A stretch of DNA of 64,000 nt from Euryodendron excelsum (taxonomy: Eukaryota > Streptophyta > Magnoliopsida > Ericales > Pentaphylacaceae), in NCBI GenBank assembly GCA_033060915.1, contig CM065394.1, forward strand, positions 33,719,001 through 33,783,000, written 5' to 3'. The notes beneath the pieces were generated by a model, which saw only the letters and a list, made by a program, of their open reading frames with translations, did no database searches and was not told the DNA's origin. Numbering within the stretch: position 1 is the first letter of the stretch; every line of letters begins with the position of its first letter. This document shows, one piece after another, positions 9,853 to 21,649 of this stretch. Position numbers and translations under genes: made by a program.

Positions 9853-10083
9853 ATGAGATCACGCGGGCCCACAGAATAGAATCAACCCCGAGCTTTACAG
9901 AGACTTATTAATGGGCGCGTCGTCGTCCCCAATTGAACCTCGCGAGTCCCTAGCTCTCAAGCTCAAAGGTAGGTTATCGACTCCTTATCTCAATTCAATT
10001 ATGTGAATCAAAATTCCTAACTTTACTCTCTCATCAATTAGGTTAAAAATTCAATCTTTTTTGTGTGTCGAACAGTTGCAGGC
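9853..10083 (+). promoter_or_regulatory. 5' leader with a uORF, in-frame upstream ATG and intron (F-box/LRR copy 2)
   Basis: A short uORF begins at ATG 9853 with the same first eight codons as copy 1, but ends at TAG 9877-9879. The next ATG, 9911, is followed by a donor AAAG/GTAGGT at 9969 and acceptor AACAG at 10075, a 107-nt intron. Unlike copy 1, the ATG at 9911 is in frame with the F-box across the splice, and would add 22 residues beginning MGASSSPIEPRE. Confidence 0.5.
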
Positions 10084-11823
10084 ATGGCGGAGATCAGATG
10101 CAAAGATCTGCCAGACGAATGCTGGGAACTGATATTCAATCGAATCGACCACCACTCTCACTTCGAAGCCCTATCTCTAGTCTGCAAGCGATTTCTCTCC
10201 ATCACAGACCAACTTCGAACCAGGTTCAAAATCGTCAACCCGACGATTCTCATCCACGGTACTCTCTCTAAACTCTTCAACAGATTCCACCACCTCAAAG
10301 CCATCGATCTCAGTAGATTTCACGGCGATCTCGAACCCGTAATTCTCGAGATCGCATCCTCCGGTTTGAACCTGGAAACCCTCGATGTCTCGGGAAACAA
10401 TTCGCTTCCGGTGGAGGGTTTGAAGCTATTGGGGCAGACTATGAAGAGCTTGAGGGTTTTGAATTGTGCGGGGGTCTGGACATTTTGCGATATTGAATTG
10501 GTCGCCATAGCCAATTCGATGCCGTGGCTGGAGGAACTGGATATCAGTTATCCTCGCACCATTTTGGATCGCGATTTACAGCTTCCGAGCCTGCCTGAAG
10601 TGACTGTAACTGATGGTGGGATGAAGGAATTGTCATCGAAATTAAGGGGTTTGAGAAAAATCAATCTCTCTGGGCATCAATTTCTCTCGGATAGGTCACT
10701 TGTCGCCCTTTCGTCCAATTGTGTCCTCTTGGAAAAAATTGCAGTTCTCCACTGTACGCTCATTACTCAAAATGGCATTCGACTTCTAATTCGCAACAGC
10801 CCCAACTTGAGTTCAGTCTCAGCTGACGGAATTCAAACTCAGAGATCTTCTATGGCTTTGCCTCTTATTGAATCACTTGCCTGTGCAAGAGGGCTATCCA
10901 CACTTGACATTCATAGTTCAGTTGTCTCTGATGGGTTTCTCTGTTCGCTTGCAATGTCTGGTTTTCCTTTGAAGAGGTTCACTCTCGCTCGTTGCTCGGA
11001 TTTCACCTTCTCTGGAATCTCATCTCTTCTTCAAACGTACCAGTCTCTTGAGTATTTAGCTCTTACAGGAGTAGGCTTCCTCACTGATAATCACATGAGT
11101 GATTTATCTAAGTATTTCTGTGCTTTAACCACAATAAAGCTCAGCTTATGCTCTAAGCTGACTGATTCTACCTTCTTCGTGCTTGCAAAGAACTGTCCTT
11201 TACTGAAGGATATTGATCTGAGGAGTACAAATCTTGGGAAAGGGGAAGAAAGCACTGTGGATTTTGTAAAGAACCCAGAAATCAAGTCTCTGAACTTGGC
11301 ATGGAATTCGAATCTGAGCGATGAATGTCTTGGAAAACTTGCTTCAATCTGCCCTGATTTAGAGCTGCTTGATGTGTCTTCTTGTTTGGGTATCACGGAA
11401 GAAGGCGTTGCCAACTTTTTGAAGGGAGGCTCCAAGGTCAGGCATTTGCGGATCAATGAATGTAGGGGGATTAAGAACATTGGAACTGGTTTTGAACTTC
11501 CAAAATTGGAGGTTGTGCAAGCAGCTAGTTCAGGGATTGCTGAGGAAGGGCTGGTGATGATAGGGAGTAGATGTAGTGGGCTCCTGAATTTGGACTTGGA
11601 GGGCTGCTTTGGCGTGACGACAGTAGGGTTGAAGGAAATTGTGAAGAATTGCAGAAGATTGAGGGAGATAAATTTGAGCCGGTGTGTTTTTACAAGTACG
11701 GTGAGTGTAGATTGGATGGTGTTTTCAAGGCCATCGCTGAGGAAAATAATCCCACCAACCCTTCCTACTGAAAGCCAGCGGAAACTTTTCTTACGCCATG
11801 GATGTCTTGTTTCTCAGGGCTAG
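10084..11823 (+). CDS. F-box/LRR-repeat protein, copy 2
   Basis: This encodes 579 residues from ATG 10084, or about 601 if translation starts at 9911 in the upstream exon. It has the same layout as copy 1: an F-box at residues 6-46 and then a long run of LRRs to the conserved C-terminus (ending RHGCLVSQG). Most residues agree with copy 1. Differences cluster in the middle LRRs and at a segment near residue 160, where PRTILDRDLQ replaces a different stretch. The expected role is substrate recognition in an SCF E3 ligase; the target is unknown. It is convergent with uS15m, whose stop is 320 bases downstream. It is probably the ancestral locus, and both copies keep open frames. Confidence 0.93.
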   Translation: MAEIRCKDLPDECWELIFNRIDHHSHFEALSLVCKRFLSITDQLRTRFKIVNPTILIHGTLSKLFNRFHHLKAIDLSRFHGDLEPVILEIASSGLNLETLDVSGNNSLPVEGLKLLGQTMKSLRVLNCAGVWTFCDIELVAIANSMPWLEELDISYPRTILDRDLQLPSLPEVTVTDGGMKELSSKLRGLRKINLSGHQFLSDRSLVALSSNCVLLEKIAVLHCTLITQNGIRLLIRNSPNLSSVSADGIQTQRSSMALPLIESLACARGLSTLDIHSSVVSDGFLCSLAMSGFPLKRFTLARCSDFTFSGISSLLQTYQSLEYLALTGVGFLTDNHMSDLSKYFCALTTIKLSLCSKLTDSTFFVLAKNCPLLKDIDLRSTNLGKGEESTVDFVKNPEIKSLNLAWNSNLSDECLGKLASICPDLELLDVSSCLGITEEGVANFLKGGSKVRHLRINECRGIKNIGTGFELPKLEVVQAASSGIAEEGLVMIGSRCSGLLNLDLEGCFGVTTVGLKEIVKNCRRLREINLSRCVFTSTVSVDWMVFSRPSLRKIIPPTLPTESQRKLFLRHGCLVSQG

Positions 11824-12143
11824 GCATCTCAGAGGTGGAGTGGCTGAGATAATTTAGTCCGACTCGTCTTTATTTTTAAGTGTTGATCCATTGTATAGGA
11901 CTTTATTGAGATAGGAAGATATGTGGGAGATTGATTTTGGTTGATGCTGTAAACTTCATAAATTTCTATAACTAAGAGCTTCATTTCTCTACTTGTTTCA
12001 TTCTCAAAAATAAATTTTCAGTAAGAAGGTAATATGGATGGACAAATTAAACGATCTCCAATTCTATCTTCCCCAAACATGAGATGGAAGAAATATAGAA
12101 ATTCTACTAAAATTAAACTTTCTTGCAAACCAAACAGATTTTG
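11824..12143. other. Convergent intergenic spacer between F-box copy 2 and uS15m
   Basis: The 320-bp gap must hold both 3' UTRs, so overlapping antisense transcript ends are likely. AATAAA-like words occur near 12010 on plus. No other gene. Confidence 0.5.
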
Positions 12144-15100
12144 CTACATATGCTTATAATCAGGGTTGTCCCTGAGACCAAGTTTGGAAAGAACAAGGCA
12201 GTAGGAATCCCAGTCAGTCCTGCGGAGATATTTCAACAACTTCTTCCTCCTTTGGACCATTGCTAGAAGACCCTTCCGAGAATGCTTGTCCTATAAAAAT
12301 TTGTTAGAATATAGCACCTAGTTAGCAAACAAGCAGCAGAAGGAAATTTCAGATATCTGGCATAGTTAAAACACAGAAGAGGGAGGGTGGGAGGGGGCGA
12401 AGGACCCAAGCGGAGAGTTCATAGCTCCCCATTAATACATTAACAAGATCTAGCCCCTACTGCAAAGTTTTTCCTAAAACATAGTCATCATGTCCTCCTA
12501 TTATAACATCATCCACAAACCAAAGAAAGGTATCAATTGTAACCAAATTCAAGATCTAGGCATCATCTGGCATCAAAATAACTGAAAATTCAAAAAAAAT
12601 AAAGATATATTCATAAAAAAAATCCAAGAAAGTGAAGATAAGATAAGCAATTAAGGTAAGCATTACCATTATATATTGCCATAGCAGAGTTATATAGAAT
12701 GTTCAAGACTTAGGATGTAAAATTAAATATAACATTTGCAGAAGCAGAATATTTACCTGCATAGCTAGAGAAGAAAATTACAGTATTATAATATAGCGGT
12801 ACAAGCAAACATGAGATTTGAACATATTATTATAAGATGAAAAGAAGACAACATGCAATGATGACTTCACTACAAAAGCAAATCTGCCATTGGTGTTATT
12901 GATTCTGCAATTTTTGCTATTAGCGCTGAGCTTAAAAGAATCAATCAACAAGGTAGATTTACAGCATATTCAATATGCTTAAAGTACCTAGCAATTACAT
13001 AATAATAAATTATCCAGCTAACTATCACTTCTAGAAAAAATTAGAAAACACACTAAAAAGTCGAAGTTAGCAACAATGTACTGCATGACCAAGAACACCA
13101 ATGAACATTACTCGACATTGTTATAGATTCTCTTCGCTAAAACGAAAAGAAAAAATGAAATATCTGCTGAGATATAAGAATTAATCCACACAGTCACCTT
13201 CTTGTGTAAAACCGAGGACAGGTGTTTGATCTTTGTTGTTAGTTGTGCCACTGCAAAACAACATGAGTTACAGGAGTTACTACTTGTGCATATGGCAAAT
13301 GTAGGGGAAGACAAAATGAAAATAAAAATTCCATTTTCACCAAGAACCCAAATCATGTAAAATAAATTCTTCATTGATAAAATGCTACCAGAAAATGAAA
13401 AACAAAAGAACAAAAGCAAAAAAACAAAGTACAGTTAAGAGACTATGATTAAAAATCAAAACAATTAGGTAGAGAATTGGAAGCAATCCGCTCTAAAATT
13501 TTTGTAGGATTTGCCATGGGAAAGTACGCAAGAAATAGAAAAGCCTTACGTAACAATTTATATGTAATCTTCCCTAGATGCAAAACCTTAAACAGAAATC
13601 TCGTTTGGAATGCTTTACCTTGAACGCGAGAAGATCCACAGTCCGACTCTGACATTTTAAATTCATCTCTGACTTTTTCAAGCTCAAGCTTCAGTTTCTC
13701 TGAGGAAGACATGTTATCTGGATGGAAATACTGTACAAAACAAGACTAAAAATTAAAATTCCACAAGGGAACAAACAGTAAAGGTCAAGCAACTTTATGT
13801 AAAAATAATCAATGAACAGAGATCAAATAAAGTGTCTTTCCATCCAGCTTTTCAGGAAAACAAATACACGAGTCTTTGAAAGATAAGGACACAAAATGGA
13901 CATGACCTACACTAAACTATGCATGCCGATCAAAGCTCCAAGTCTCATTCCTTCTTTTTCTATTTCTTTCATCCAAGCAAAAACTGCACCAAAAATTACA
14001 TGAATTCACACTGTAGTGCAGTGTGTCAGACTACCACATACTAATTTATTGAAGCAAAACCATAGGGCTTTATATACATATTTGTTGATGCAAAGCTTGG
14101 ACCAAACACAATTTGCTCAACCTTTTACAGAACATTCTCCATGCTATAACAGAAAGGAGTTTTTATATTGAATTTCACATAGAACTGGTAAAGAAAGACT
14201 AAAGAATGTAATGACTGTTCAGAGCATCAAAATATCCTATTCAAAGTTTGGCAGGGTTGGACTTGGAAGTTCTTTTGGTATGGGGATGGCCAACACTTAT
14301 TCCCACATTTTCAAAGAGGTATGAGACTGAAAGAGTGAGCCATATTATAAAGATGTTATTTAAGGAGGATTTCTTAGCAAAGAATGGAACACGGGCTACT
14401 GTACACAATGACATGATGTTGGAGGAGTCCATTGAATTTGCTCAATAGAGATTGAGAAGGAAGAATAATAAAATTAATTAAAAAAAATACTTGCCTTTTC
14501 AACCAAGTTCTCCTTCGGTGGTGCCAGCATGAAGTTCGGAGTTCTACCAAGATGGCTCAAGATATCAAGTCTCTGAACTGGAACAACGAATTTGCTTAAT
14601 AAATTACTAACACATTAAATAAAAGGATGTACCTTAGAAACTACTTGTGCTTATGTACATAGAGAAATTAGAAGATAACATTGGTCCAAATTCAACATGA
14701 CTAGAAGTCTAAAAGGATACAGATTCATTGAATTAACCTTCTGAACAGACTTTAAAAAATGCAGCTTTCAGGAAGGGGGGAAAATCTACTACTAAAAAAA
14801 TAATAATAAAAAGGAATGGAGATAAATCTAACGAGCTCAGCAATGTGGCTATTTCTTACGCTCATCTAAATAAAGACAAGTAATGTGCACACAAGAAAGT
14901 AGATTCCAATTGAAAACCCCATAACTGGTAACGAACTGTGCAAGAACCTTATATAAGTATTTTCTTTCTTTACCTTACTCTACAATGTCACCATTGCTCA
15001 AGCTCATCTAAACAATGACAACAATTGTGCGAGGAAGCTAATAAATCTAACTGAAAAACCCATGATTGGTGAAAAAGTGTACACAACCAAGTCTTTTCCT

Positions 15101-16402
15101 TGCAATGAAAGTCTTTTCCTAGTTTAACATTATATGAAATTTTTCATTAAAATAAAATTCAGAACAGTTTATTTCAACAGATTGACCTTTCTCTAAATTG
15201 AAATTACAGAACAATGGAAGATGTTAAAGAAATTTCTTCTGTATCTACGTTACAGTCTTTATAAACTATAGAGGATCTAGACATTCCAAGACCTGAACCA
15301 AAGGTTCTGTCTACATAATAAGAAGATTTGAAAGGAATGGATTATTGAGAGAGAGTAATAATGAGAAGTGCAATTTGATAATTTGTCATCAGATATAACC
15401 ACCATGGCAACAATTTAACAATTCGTTAAAAACGCACTAACCCGTTTGTTTCTTTGTCTTCTCATCATCTGAAATTCGCAACCTGATAAGGCTCTCCCTC
15501 AAATCCTTGTAGACGCCACCAATCCTCGACTCTGTTTCCTTCTCCTCCATCTCTCTCAACTTCATCAGCCTCTCATTTAACTCCCCCAACGAAAACCAAT
15601 TCTCTCCCTTGGCCTCCGGCCTCAAGATCCTCAACTTCTGTCCTAATTCTTCGTAACCGTACATCTTTACAAACTCCGTCTTCATCGCAGGTGACTCCGC
15701 CTCCTTTTGCTTCATTTGCTTGGAGAACACTGATGCTGGAAAGGTATCGGTCCCTCCAATCACAACAGGCGAATCTCTCGCATTCGGATCAACAGGCCTC
15801 AGCTTGAAACTCTCCTTGAACTTCGAAAGGGACAACGGATCGTTATTATTGACTTGGTTCTTTGCAGTATTGGATCGGAGTTGCCGTAAGCTCTCGCGAA
15901 TGGCATCGAACGAGGGCCTCCCGCCTTTACTGGCTTCGTTGCTCGAATCTCCGCCTTTTGAGATCACATTTCGCTTGTAAAGCTCCTGAAACGAGATATG
16001 CTGCGACGACGGAGGCGGAGATGACGAATTGTCGCCCGGAAGCGGTGCAGAGGAGCGGCGGCGGAACTCGGTGAGGTTTTTGCGGATTTCTTCTAAAGAA
16101 GCGACCTTTGAGGGGGTTTGGGCGGAGGGAGGAGTGGAGGAGAAAGAGAACGGTTTGCGAGGCTGTCGCTGTTGTTGATGTGGAGCTTGCTGTTTGAGAC
16201 TGGCCTTAACATCGCTGAAATATGAAGAGTATGAGGATTGGGATTGTGACGGTGACGGTGACGGTGACGGTGATGAAGAGGCGCTGTTTTGGTCTTCGAC
16301 GTTGGAATCTGAGGTTGAAGTTGAGAAGAAGTGAATGAAGCTAGGGTTTCGAATTGTGCTCTGTTTGGATCTGAGTTGAAGAACTATTGCTCTTGCAGCC
16401 AT
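12144..16402 (-). CDS. Organellar (probably mitochondrial) small ribosomal subunit protein uS15-type
   Basis: Five exons on the minus strand: 16402-15442, 14577-14495, 13730-13619, 13250-13198 and 12290-12144. They join in frame to 451 residues. The N-terminus ([18 protein letters not shown], then [11 protein letters not shown]) is a basic, serine-rich organellar presequence. Residues 40-320 are a low-complexity, serine/glutamine-rich plant extension. The uS15 domain is residues about 357-440 and includes [27 protein letters not shown] and [19 protein letters not shown], ending [12 protein letters not shown]. In the ribosome uS15 binds 16S-type rRNA. Three introns are GT-AG; the second (14494-13731) has a GC donor in a perfect AAG/GCAAGT context. 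A hexanucleotide repeat near 16251-16275 encodes SP repeats. From memory it matches the Arabidopsis S15/NS1 protein class (At1g80620/At1g15810). A plastid location is less likely but not excluded. Confidence 0.9.
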
Positions 16403-18465
16403 TGGCGAGCTCAGTGAGGTTTATGGAAACCCTAGCTTTTTGAAAACCAGAAGACCTTTCATTGTTACTGACTTGCTGCGTTTTTACTTTAGTGTTTCAT
16501 GTTCGGGTTCGGGCATTTGGCCCAATCTTCAAGTGCTAAAACCAGACCGAATCTGTTTCTTTCAAGTCTCACAATAATGAGTCTATCATCCAATTATCTT
16601 ATCCTTTTCCTTTTCCTTTTCCTTTTTTTTAATGTTTTGGGCATAGTTCTAATATAATCAACCGGTAATGGAACCAATCAAGACATCAATTTAATAATTT
16701 TTAATGTTTTAGGCATAGTTCTAATATAATCAACTGATAATTGAACCGATCAAGACATCAATTTAATAATTTGTTAATTTAATTGTAGTTCAATCGATCT
16801 AACAAATTATATAATAAATAAATAATAAAAATACATTTAAATAAAAATAATAGTTAAAAAAATATTAATTGGTTAATGATATTTCCTTTCATACAATAAC
16901 TCAAAATAAGTATAAAAATAAATACTTCATAAGAAAAAGTATATAAATAAAAATAAGTATAAAAACATTCAAGTGCACTTATTATTCTCTCTAATTTAAT
17001 ATATTTTAATGTAGTGTCTACTAATATGTTTATTTTTAAAAGAAATGGTGTAAAACTTGACAATAATATTTATTATCAAGAAAATAATGTTCATTATTTT
17101 TTGCCTATTTTTTTCTTTTTTTTCTTTTTTATCCTATATCATCATCTTTCTCATTTTTATTTTTCCTGTTTTTAGTTTAATTTATAGTTTATAAAATTTT
17201 AATTATTATTTTATAAAAAATTATATCGATATATTTTCTTTTTTTTCTTTTTTTGGTTTTAGTTTAAAATTTTTACTTTTTGATTATATTTTTCATCAAA
17301 AAACCACAAAAAACACGTTTCTAAAAACACATGATTTTAATTTATGCTAGTTTGACTTTTTTTTTAAAAAACCATTCGGTTCTTTAAATACCGACCAGTT
17401 CACTGATTTTTTAAAATATCTACCAATTCTTTCGATTCAACCCAAATTTTAAGCATTTTCGGTATTTCAATTGAACTGATTCGATTCATGATCCGATTCC
17501 CAATTCAACAAGTTAAATTAATTAATTATGTTCGGTTCTGATAACTATGATTTTGGGTGACAGGGCCAAAGCCCAAAAGAAAACATAGGACAAAGATGCA
17601 AGAAGGAGAGATCTATTTGGGACTGACGGCGCAAAAACAACTACCCTAATAAGTAGAAATAACAAAATAACCTGACATCTCGAGTCCCCATCCATTCCGT
17701 CTCTATTGGGACTGGTATAGGGTGATACTAATCGGCGCTAGGCGGGTTACCCCGAATCTGCCTTGTTTATATGTATATATTTATTTTTTATGCCTACATA
17801 TTTTTATTAAAATACAAATATTGTGATTTTATTCCTTACTTTGTCCATAATATTTTTGAAAAAAACACTAACATAAAAGAAGGTAGGGGCGGGTGGGTGT
17901 GGGGAGGAGTTAAGCGAGGTGGAGTGGATACGAGGGAGGAGTTACCAGGTCAGGGCAAAAATAGGGTAGGGGTCTTTCAATCCAATCATTTTCCGTTGTC
18001 ATCCATAGCCCTAAGTTGTAACCAATATTCCAAAGGTAGATACTAGATGGTACCAATTACTGCCACTATAATTCAAGTTTTATAATGAGATACTCAGTTA
18101 ATATATGGAGAATAAAAATCATAACCGAGATAATATCCAAAAAAATATAAATGCCACCTATCAGATTTTTCCAAATACGATGATTGCAATAGTTTTTTCA
18201 AGTGTGACGGTTGGCGCAATATTTATTCTAATATATAAAATGAAAACCCTAATTAGTGTTCCTAAAATTGTCCTATGTATATTTTATTTCATTCCAAAAA
18301 AAGCCAAATTAAATTCATAAATTACAATTAACATTACTAACCCATTAAATATCTCTAAGGGTAAAAATGAAAATTCATCCTACAACAAATACAGCACGTT
18401 ACCCAGCTACTTCAGTTATTTTTTCATGTAGGACTCCATCCTGTTAACCTCAACTTCAAAGTTGG
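16403..18465. other. Intergenic, AT-rich, no gene seen
   Basis: Upstream flank of uS15m followed by very AT-rich DNA. It contains the 72-bp tandem duplication listed separately and a GC-richer patch at 17570-18060 without a credible coding pattern. Short ORFs here have no recognisable content. Confidence 0.5.
16631..16774. repeat. Tandem duplication, 72-bp unit x2
   Basis: Two adjacent copies starting at 16631 and 16703 share AATGTTTT, GGCATAGTTCTAATATAATC and AAGACATCAATTTAATAATT with few differences. Confidence 0.85.
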
Positions 18466-18702
18466 TGTCTTCTTCGCTGCTTTCACCCTCTCAGCGATCC
18501 AGAGTTCTGTTCTTCTCTTTCGGGTTTCTTCTTCGCCACTTTCACCGTTTCAGCGAGCCATAGTTCTGTTCATTATTGATTTCTTCTTCTATTCCAGGTT
18601 TCTTCTTCGTTGCTTTTACTGTTTCAGCGAGGCAGAGTCCTGTTCGTTGGTGTTTTCTTCTTCATCGCTTTTACCGTTTCAGCAAGCTAGTGTTCTGTTC
18701 AG
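18466..18702. repeat. Four imperfect tandem repeats of about 56-74 bp
   Basis: Four copies of a unit built on TTCTTCGCCACTTTCACCG, TTTCAGCGAGCC and AGTTCTGTTC occur, with the TCAGCRA word near 18491, 18550, 18624 and 18680. Copies differ at scattered sites, and spacing varies because one unit carries extra T/C-rich sequence. The repeat is not a clean protein repeat in any frame. It may be the leader of a decayed gene or transposon. Confidence 0.75.
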
Positions 18703-18836
18703 GTACAAACATCTCCAAAATTTTAAATATGGTATCAATTGTCCTTCGACCGTAATATTTTGTGACGATTTCAGTTTCTCACAGTCACACTCCTTGTCCA
18801 TTACGAACTCTGGCATTACGATCTTATGCAGTTTGT

Positions 18837-19165
18837 AACTCCGGCCAGGTATTCACCGGAAAAAAATAGCTAACTCATATTGTGACTCCAGCCATAACCA
18901 ACGGGTATTTACCGAAAAATGCTATTCTTTCAGAATTTATAACCAAAATTTTGAACTAAAATAATGTGACAGTGATAGTTTTGTAATTAAAATGCATTTT
19001 GGTGGGTTCTTTATTTTAAAATGATAGACTCACAACTCAGCCACATCATTCTAGTTATATTTTCTGATTATATATTCTGATTGTATAACATTACTCAAAA
19101 AATAACTAACCCCGATTGTGACTCCAGCCATAACCAAACGGGTATTCTCCGGTAACCAAAAAAAA
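18837..19165. repeat. Direct repeat pair, about 60 bp, spaced about 240 bp
   Basis: TTGTGACTCCAGCCATAACC plus ACGGGTATT plus CCG occurs at about 18879-18920 and again at about 19119-19153. A related CCGGCCAGGTATTCACCGG lies at 18841. The intervening DNA is AT-rich. Together with the tandem repeats to its left this looks like one decayed repetitive unit of unknown class. Confidence 0.6.
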
Positions 19166-20332
19166 AAAAAAAAAAAGCCCTCCAAGCCCTACAAAGTTCC
19201 CAACTCTGGCCAATCTCCTACGGTAAAATTCAACCGATCTTCACGGAAAAATCAATCAACACCGCCAAACTGTGTATCCTTTGGTCAGGTAACACTCTAG
19301 ATTCTAAACCCACCGTCTTCTCTCTTAGTCAAAATAAAAAAAAAAATACTTCTTTCAAAAAGTCTCACTCCTGTTAGTGTTGTTTCTAGCCGACTGTCTT
19401 CCACACTTTTTGTCTATGCCTCGTAAGGATGCTCCCCTACAAGCAGTGCGGTGAAAAAATTTAAAAATTGTCAATGAAAAATAATTTATTATGATTTAAT
19501 TAGTAAAACTGACTTTGCATGTATGAATAAATAAAAAAAAGGACTTCCATATGCATATGCATATATATATATATGACTTATGTAGATTGCATTTCAAATC
19601 CTTTGAAGAATAATTAACATCGTGAAATTCCCACGTTGCTATTTCTGATTATTAGCGGCCTTTGATTATTTCCTGCCTCAACAGAATCCAATTTACGTAC
19701 TCCATTTTCACTCATATTGATTTTGCATCAAATTTTGTAAAACTGCATGTATTTTATTTGGGCTTGTAGTTTGTCTTTTTTGAAAATTTTTTGAAGTGTC
19801 GTGTATGGTACAAAATAACGCACTCTATGATGAATATGTACATATATAGATAAAATATATGTTGCGGTTTAAAATTATGGCATATGTAATGTTTAGAATA
19901 TTTCAAAATTTAGCAAACTATAAATTTATATTAAAAAATAATGCATAGTATGAAGAAATAAATAAATAAAAGAGATTAAAATAAAATTAGAAAAATTAAC
20001 TATCTCAATTGATTTTTAATATATATACATGCTTTAATTGAGTGGCCACGCATCGCGTGTGCCAGCCTCTAATTTTTAGAAATTGAGTTCTTTCCTTACC
20101 AAACTAGTCTCCCTCGTGACGAAACCGAATTACGGTCGTTCATGGAACTGTTTTACTGAAAATTTTGTCCACTAATAAGCTCCACGGACCACTACTCAAA
20201 ATTTATAATGGGACTTCAAAGATACTTAGTATAAAAGCGCGCACTTAAAAAAAAAAAAAAAAATCCAATTACTCATACATTGTAATATTGTTCATTTGGA
20301 AGTTTGGAACTGCTTTTCTCTTGCGGTGAGCT
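19166..20332. other. Intergenic, no gene seen
   Basis: AT-rich DNA with an (AT)n run near 19560-19574 and an A-run near 20248-20262. No recognisable coding or RNA gene. Confidence 0.5.
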
Positions 20333-20723
20333 TAGGGATGGATATTAGGCGGGTAAGGCTGAATTTGGATCGAGTCTACACTTAAAAATTTTTATCAGAT
20401 CTAAAATCAAATTTTAAACCCTCATAATTAAAAAAAATTGTATTTCCAAGCCTCTCATTTAACATAAAATTTGTTTAATATATAATTTTTTTTATAAATA
20501 ATATTAAATAGCATAAAATTTAATTACATATACATATATATACATAATATTCAAATATAAAAATATATTATTTTATATATATTTTGGGTCAGAGTGGGCT
20601 TTAAAGACAATTTCAAGTTTGCACATTAAACTAATTGGGCATAAAAAAAATTTTCAAATCTTAAAATTTTTGAATAGGCTTGAGCGGGCCTATTGGACTT
20701 ACGAGTCCATGACCACCCCTAGG
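20333..20723. mobile_element. TIR-like non-autonomous element (tentative)
   Basis: The left edge TAGGGATGG (about 20334) mirrors the right edge CCACCCCTA (about 20714-20722). Inner words GGCGGGTAAGGCT and AGCGGGCCTATTGG also lie in opposing positions. The interior is AT-rich and non-coding. No target duplication was resolved. Confidence 0.4.
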
Positions 20724-20964
20724 TGAGTTGGACTAAAACTGGTTTAATTTAAAGTAATTTTTTTTTGCTAATCAGGTGTTTGGGTCAGCTTTTGCACACT
20801 TTAATTAATTTTGGAGCATGTGTAATCCTCTTTCTCGTTTCACACAAACTAAATAATTACCTAATTAAAAACTTTAAAAGTGATTCTAAAAAATTAATAG
20901 CACCAAAAAAAAGTTTTAACTTTCAAACCTTATTGGAACCAAACTCTTTTTCAACGGTCATTTG

Positions 20965-21223
20965 ATAGTAAAATTGATGAGACAAAAGCTAGCATCGCAA
21001 TTGTGCCAAAAAGCCGTTGCAAAAGGTCATTATTTGTGACAAGAAGAGACCCGTCTCTACAGGCTGTCGCAAAAGGCCATTTGTACGATGGGAATTGGAC
21101 CGTCGCAAAAAATAGCGCTTAGGTTGCGGTGTTTGCAACATCTCCCTTCACGTCAATAGCTTTTGGTCAACACAATGGTCGTTGCAAATACTTCTGTCTT
21201 AAAAAGCCTCATTTTTAGTAGTG
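20965..21223 (+). mobile_element. Terminal fragment of a CACTA (En/Spm-like) transposon
   Basis: The segment ends CCTCATTTTTAGTAGTG at 21223; its reverse complement starts CACTACTAAAAATGAGG, the classic CACTA terminus. Subterminal GTCGCAAAA and GTTGCAAA words recur, as expected of CACTA subterminal repeats. No matching left terminus was found upstream, so it is a truncated end with no transposase. Confidence 0.65.
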
Positions 21224-21649
21224 GTGTACATGTGGCATATGCGGACCTAATGGGCTAGCTAAGAAACAGCCATCAGGTTACTGCATGGGGAAATTATAGC
21301 TAGAAGTTATTGACTCATTGGTCGGTTCAGCTCTATACTTATCTACCTTTCTTTGACAAAGAGAAGTAAATGGCCCACTATGATGCAGATAAGCAGGCCA
21401 AAACAACAGTGAATAAGGGAACAAAAAGTTTAACTCAAAATCCAATAATGTGCTTGATTTGGAAGTATTGCTGTCTTTTCATACTTCTTGCTCTGGCAAA
21501 AGTTAAGATTGCCACCCAATAGTTAAACCCAAATTGCCTATATTGGGCGGACAGACGAACTCTGCTATTTTTGTTTTTTGTTGGTGATCTTAGCCCATGT
21601 AATGGGTTTTCACACACATTCACTCTCTTAAGCTGTTTAATCTTCAAAA

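Larger units (their letters stand above)
8890..12588. repeat. Segmental duplication, right (probably ancestral) unit
   Basis: Partner of 1979-5697. It contains the second F-box/LRR gene and overlaps the 3' part of the intact uS15m gene, with similarity ending inside the last uS15m intron. The intact neighbour argues that this is the source copy. Confidence 0.85.

Noticed and set aside
12868..12885. CACTACAAAA word in the uS15m intron as a CACTA end
   Set aside because: No subterminal repeats or second terminus; probably chance.
14248..14448. 66-codon ORF in the uS15m intron
   Set aside because: Lies wholly within the GC-AG intron on the opposite strand; no family resemblance.
18466..18702. 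CRISPR-like appearance of spaced repeats
   Set aside because: Units diverge, spacing is uneven and this is a plant nuclear sequence; it is an ordinary degenerate tandem repeat.
20188..21223. CACTACTCAAAA at 20190 as the left end of the CACTA element
   Set aside because: Flanking 3-bp sequences do not match those at 21224 and the inner terminal sequence diverges quickly.
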